Source: Prevotella corporis DSM 18810 = JCM 8529 (GTDB lineage: Bacteria; Bacteroidota; Bacteroidia; Bacteroidales; Bacteroidaceae). From it: a DNA stretch of 54,867 nucleotides. Below, one piece after another: positions 54,052-54,867 of the stretch. The position numbers and the translations under genes were made by a program. Numbering within the stretch: the first letter of the stretch is position 1; every line of letters begins with the position of its first letter. Under the pieces are notes generated by a model. The model searched no databases and was not told the DNA's origin. It worked only from the letters and a program-made list of their open reading frames with translations. The stretch is taken from the NCBI RefSeq assembly GCF_000430525.1, contig NZ_KE387159.1, positions 1 through 54,867 of the forward strand. Direction: 5' to 3'.

Positions 54052-54546
54052 TCAAGTATTTTCTAAATAAGATAAGATCTTAAAATCTTTAATATCAATT
54101 CTTGGCTGTATATTCTTTATCTCAACTATTTTTTTATTAGAGTTTGGTGCTATGTGTTTTCCTACAATTTTATATAAATATAAACTGCTTTTAGCACACT
54201 TGAAATAGAAGCGACGATTATAGAGATTATTTCCTCCACCGTAAAAGGCTTCAAGTATAAAGCCGGTTCTATATTTCCTTATATTAACGTTAATGTTTTT
54301 TATTTCTTCAGAAGAAGGTAAATTTATTCTTGTAATTTCTTGTTTGTTTTTTTTGATAGAGAGTGTTTCAGAATAAATACCTTTTTCTGTAAATCCATTA
54401 AGTAATTGAACAACAAAACATACTTTTTCTTGTATTCGTATAACAATGGAAGATTTTATATCATATGTTTGTAATACTGACTTATTACCCTTCCCTATTT
54501 GAAAGGGAAAGGTAATAAGTATAGCCAAAGTTATAATATGTTTCAT
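54052..54546 (-). CDS. Exported immunity-protein candidate (orphan, at the island edge)
   Basis: 164 residues from ATG 54546, with a short signal MKHIITLAILITFPFQIGKG. The mature protein is Lys/Asn/Ile-rich (VCFVVQLLNGFTEKGIYS, FILEAFYGGGNNLYNRRFYF). No named domain. It stops 17 bases before the large RHS gene, and the left end of IS1380 copy C lies only 15 bases upstream of its start, where its toxin and promoter would be expected. The insertion or a deletion appears to have removed the cognate toxin. The longer frame to 54615 would read into the IS end and is less likely. Confidence 0.55.
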   Translation of the reverse strand: MKHIITLAILITFPFQIGKGNKSVLQTYDIKSSIVIRIQEKVCFVVQLLNGFTEKGIYSETLSIKKNKQEITRINLPSSEEIKNINVNIRKYRTGFILEAFYGGGNNLYNRRFYFKCAKSSLYLYKIVGKHIAPNSNKKIVEIKNIQPRIDIKDFKILSYLENT

Positions 54547-54561
54547 CTTTTTTCTGTTCTC

Positions 54562-54867
54562 CCTTAATTCCGCAACACTATTATAAATTAAACTTTTTAA
54601 GTAGCTGAGCAACAAAAAGTTGCTCAGGATTTTGCCATGTCAGAATTTTCACTTATCTTAGTGCTGCAAAAAAAGAGAATCCGACGATAGACATGGCGAA
54701 GATACAAATTAAATCTGAGAGACTCACTCCTTTTGGGGGATTATTTTCAATCATGGAGCAATTTGACTCCACATTATCATCTGTAATCGACTCAACCCTC
54801 GGTCTAAGGTGTGGATCGTTCGGTTATCAGTACAGCGAAATCATCCGTTCTCTCATGAGTATCTACT
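54562..54867 (+). mobile_element. IS1380-family element, copy C (runs off right edge)
   Basis: Left end CCTTAATTCCGCAACACTAT, internal hairpin CTGAGC...GCTCAG, then an intact transposase start. Same orientation as copies A and B. It may be a complete element; its right end is outside the window. Confidence 0.85.
54693..54867 (+). CDS. IS1380-family transposase (partial, N-terminus)
   Basis: 58 complete codons from ATG 54693: MAKIQIKSERLTPFGGLFSI, then MEQFDSTLSSVIDSTLGLRC, GSFGYQYSEIIRSLMSIY, open to the window end. In copy A the same start is followed by deletions, and in copy B the start codon and frame are lost, so this is the only copy here that could be active. The DDE catalytic domain lies beyond the window. 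Confidence 0.88.
   Translation, partial: MAKIQIKSERLTPFGGLFSIMEQFDSTLSSVIDSTLGLRCGSFGYQYSEIIRSLMSIY

Overview
The window looks like chromosomal DNA of a Prevotella-like member of the Bacteroidales. Many intergenic regions carry the Bacteroidetes promoter pair TTTG / TAnnTTTG, start codons lack a clear Shine-Dalgarno sequence, and the protein families are typical of the order: fused NfnBA, GLPGLI, PCMD, BACON, DUF5715, TonB-dependent receptors, and ISAon1 and IS1380 transposases. The species cannot be fixed from the sequence alone.

Bases 1-34,500 are mostly stable chromosome with housekeeping and envelope genes. In order they are: an ISAon1 transposase fragment at the left edge, a decayed TPR-regulator remnant, an RRM RNA-binding protein, umuD-umuC, eno, oxyR, an FMN-binding/4Fe-4S membrane protein, a secreted endonuclease I, glyA, pyrI and pyrB (with a lipoprotein gene between them), a PBP1A-type peptidoglycan synthase, a small exported protein/GLPGLI/TonB-receptor operon, a PorT-like barrel with a PCMD lipoprotein, an AraC regulator, a rubrerythrin, fused nfnBA, serS, rplU-rpmA, a tandem pair of secreted paralogs and a one-TM proline-rich protein. 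A candidate structured small RNA lies at about 21,118-21,380, with a good promoter and a terminator. A family of roughly 60-75 bp palindromic intergenic repeats occurs six times.

Bases 34,700-38,300 hold an AT-rich, tightly overlapping DpnII-like restriction-modification operon: Dam-type methylase, DpnII nuclease, a 90-residue Cys-containing protein, a second PD-(D/E)XK nuclease and a DpnA-type methylase. A DUF5715 protein and the potassium transporter Kup follow.

Bases 41,400-54,867 form an accessory island. Three same-oriented IS1380 copies (two decayed, one running off the right edge) bracket two cargo blocks. The first block is a TetR regulator, an outer-membrane barrel and a C39 peptidase cut off next to the IS, which looks like the remains of a peptide-export or bacteriocin locus. 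The second block is an array of displaced RHS toxin tips with their immunity genes. The tips end in an HExxH metallopeptidase-like domain and in two different JAMM/JAB-like domains. Every immunity candidate carries a signal peptide or lipobox. Two cassettes share a diverged non-coding header, and one header is preceded by five 22-bp-phased GACGTCAT boxes. This island is the most promising place for undescribed biology.
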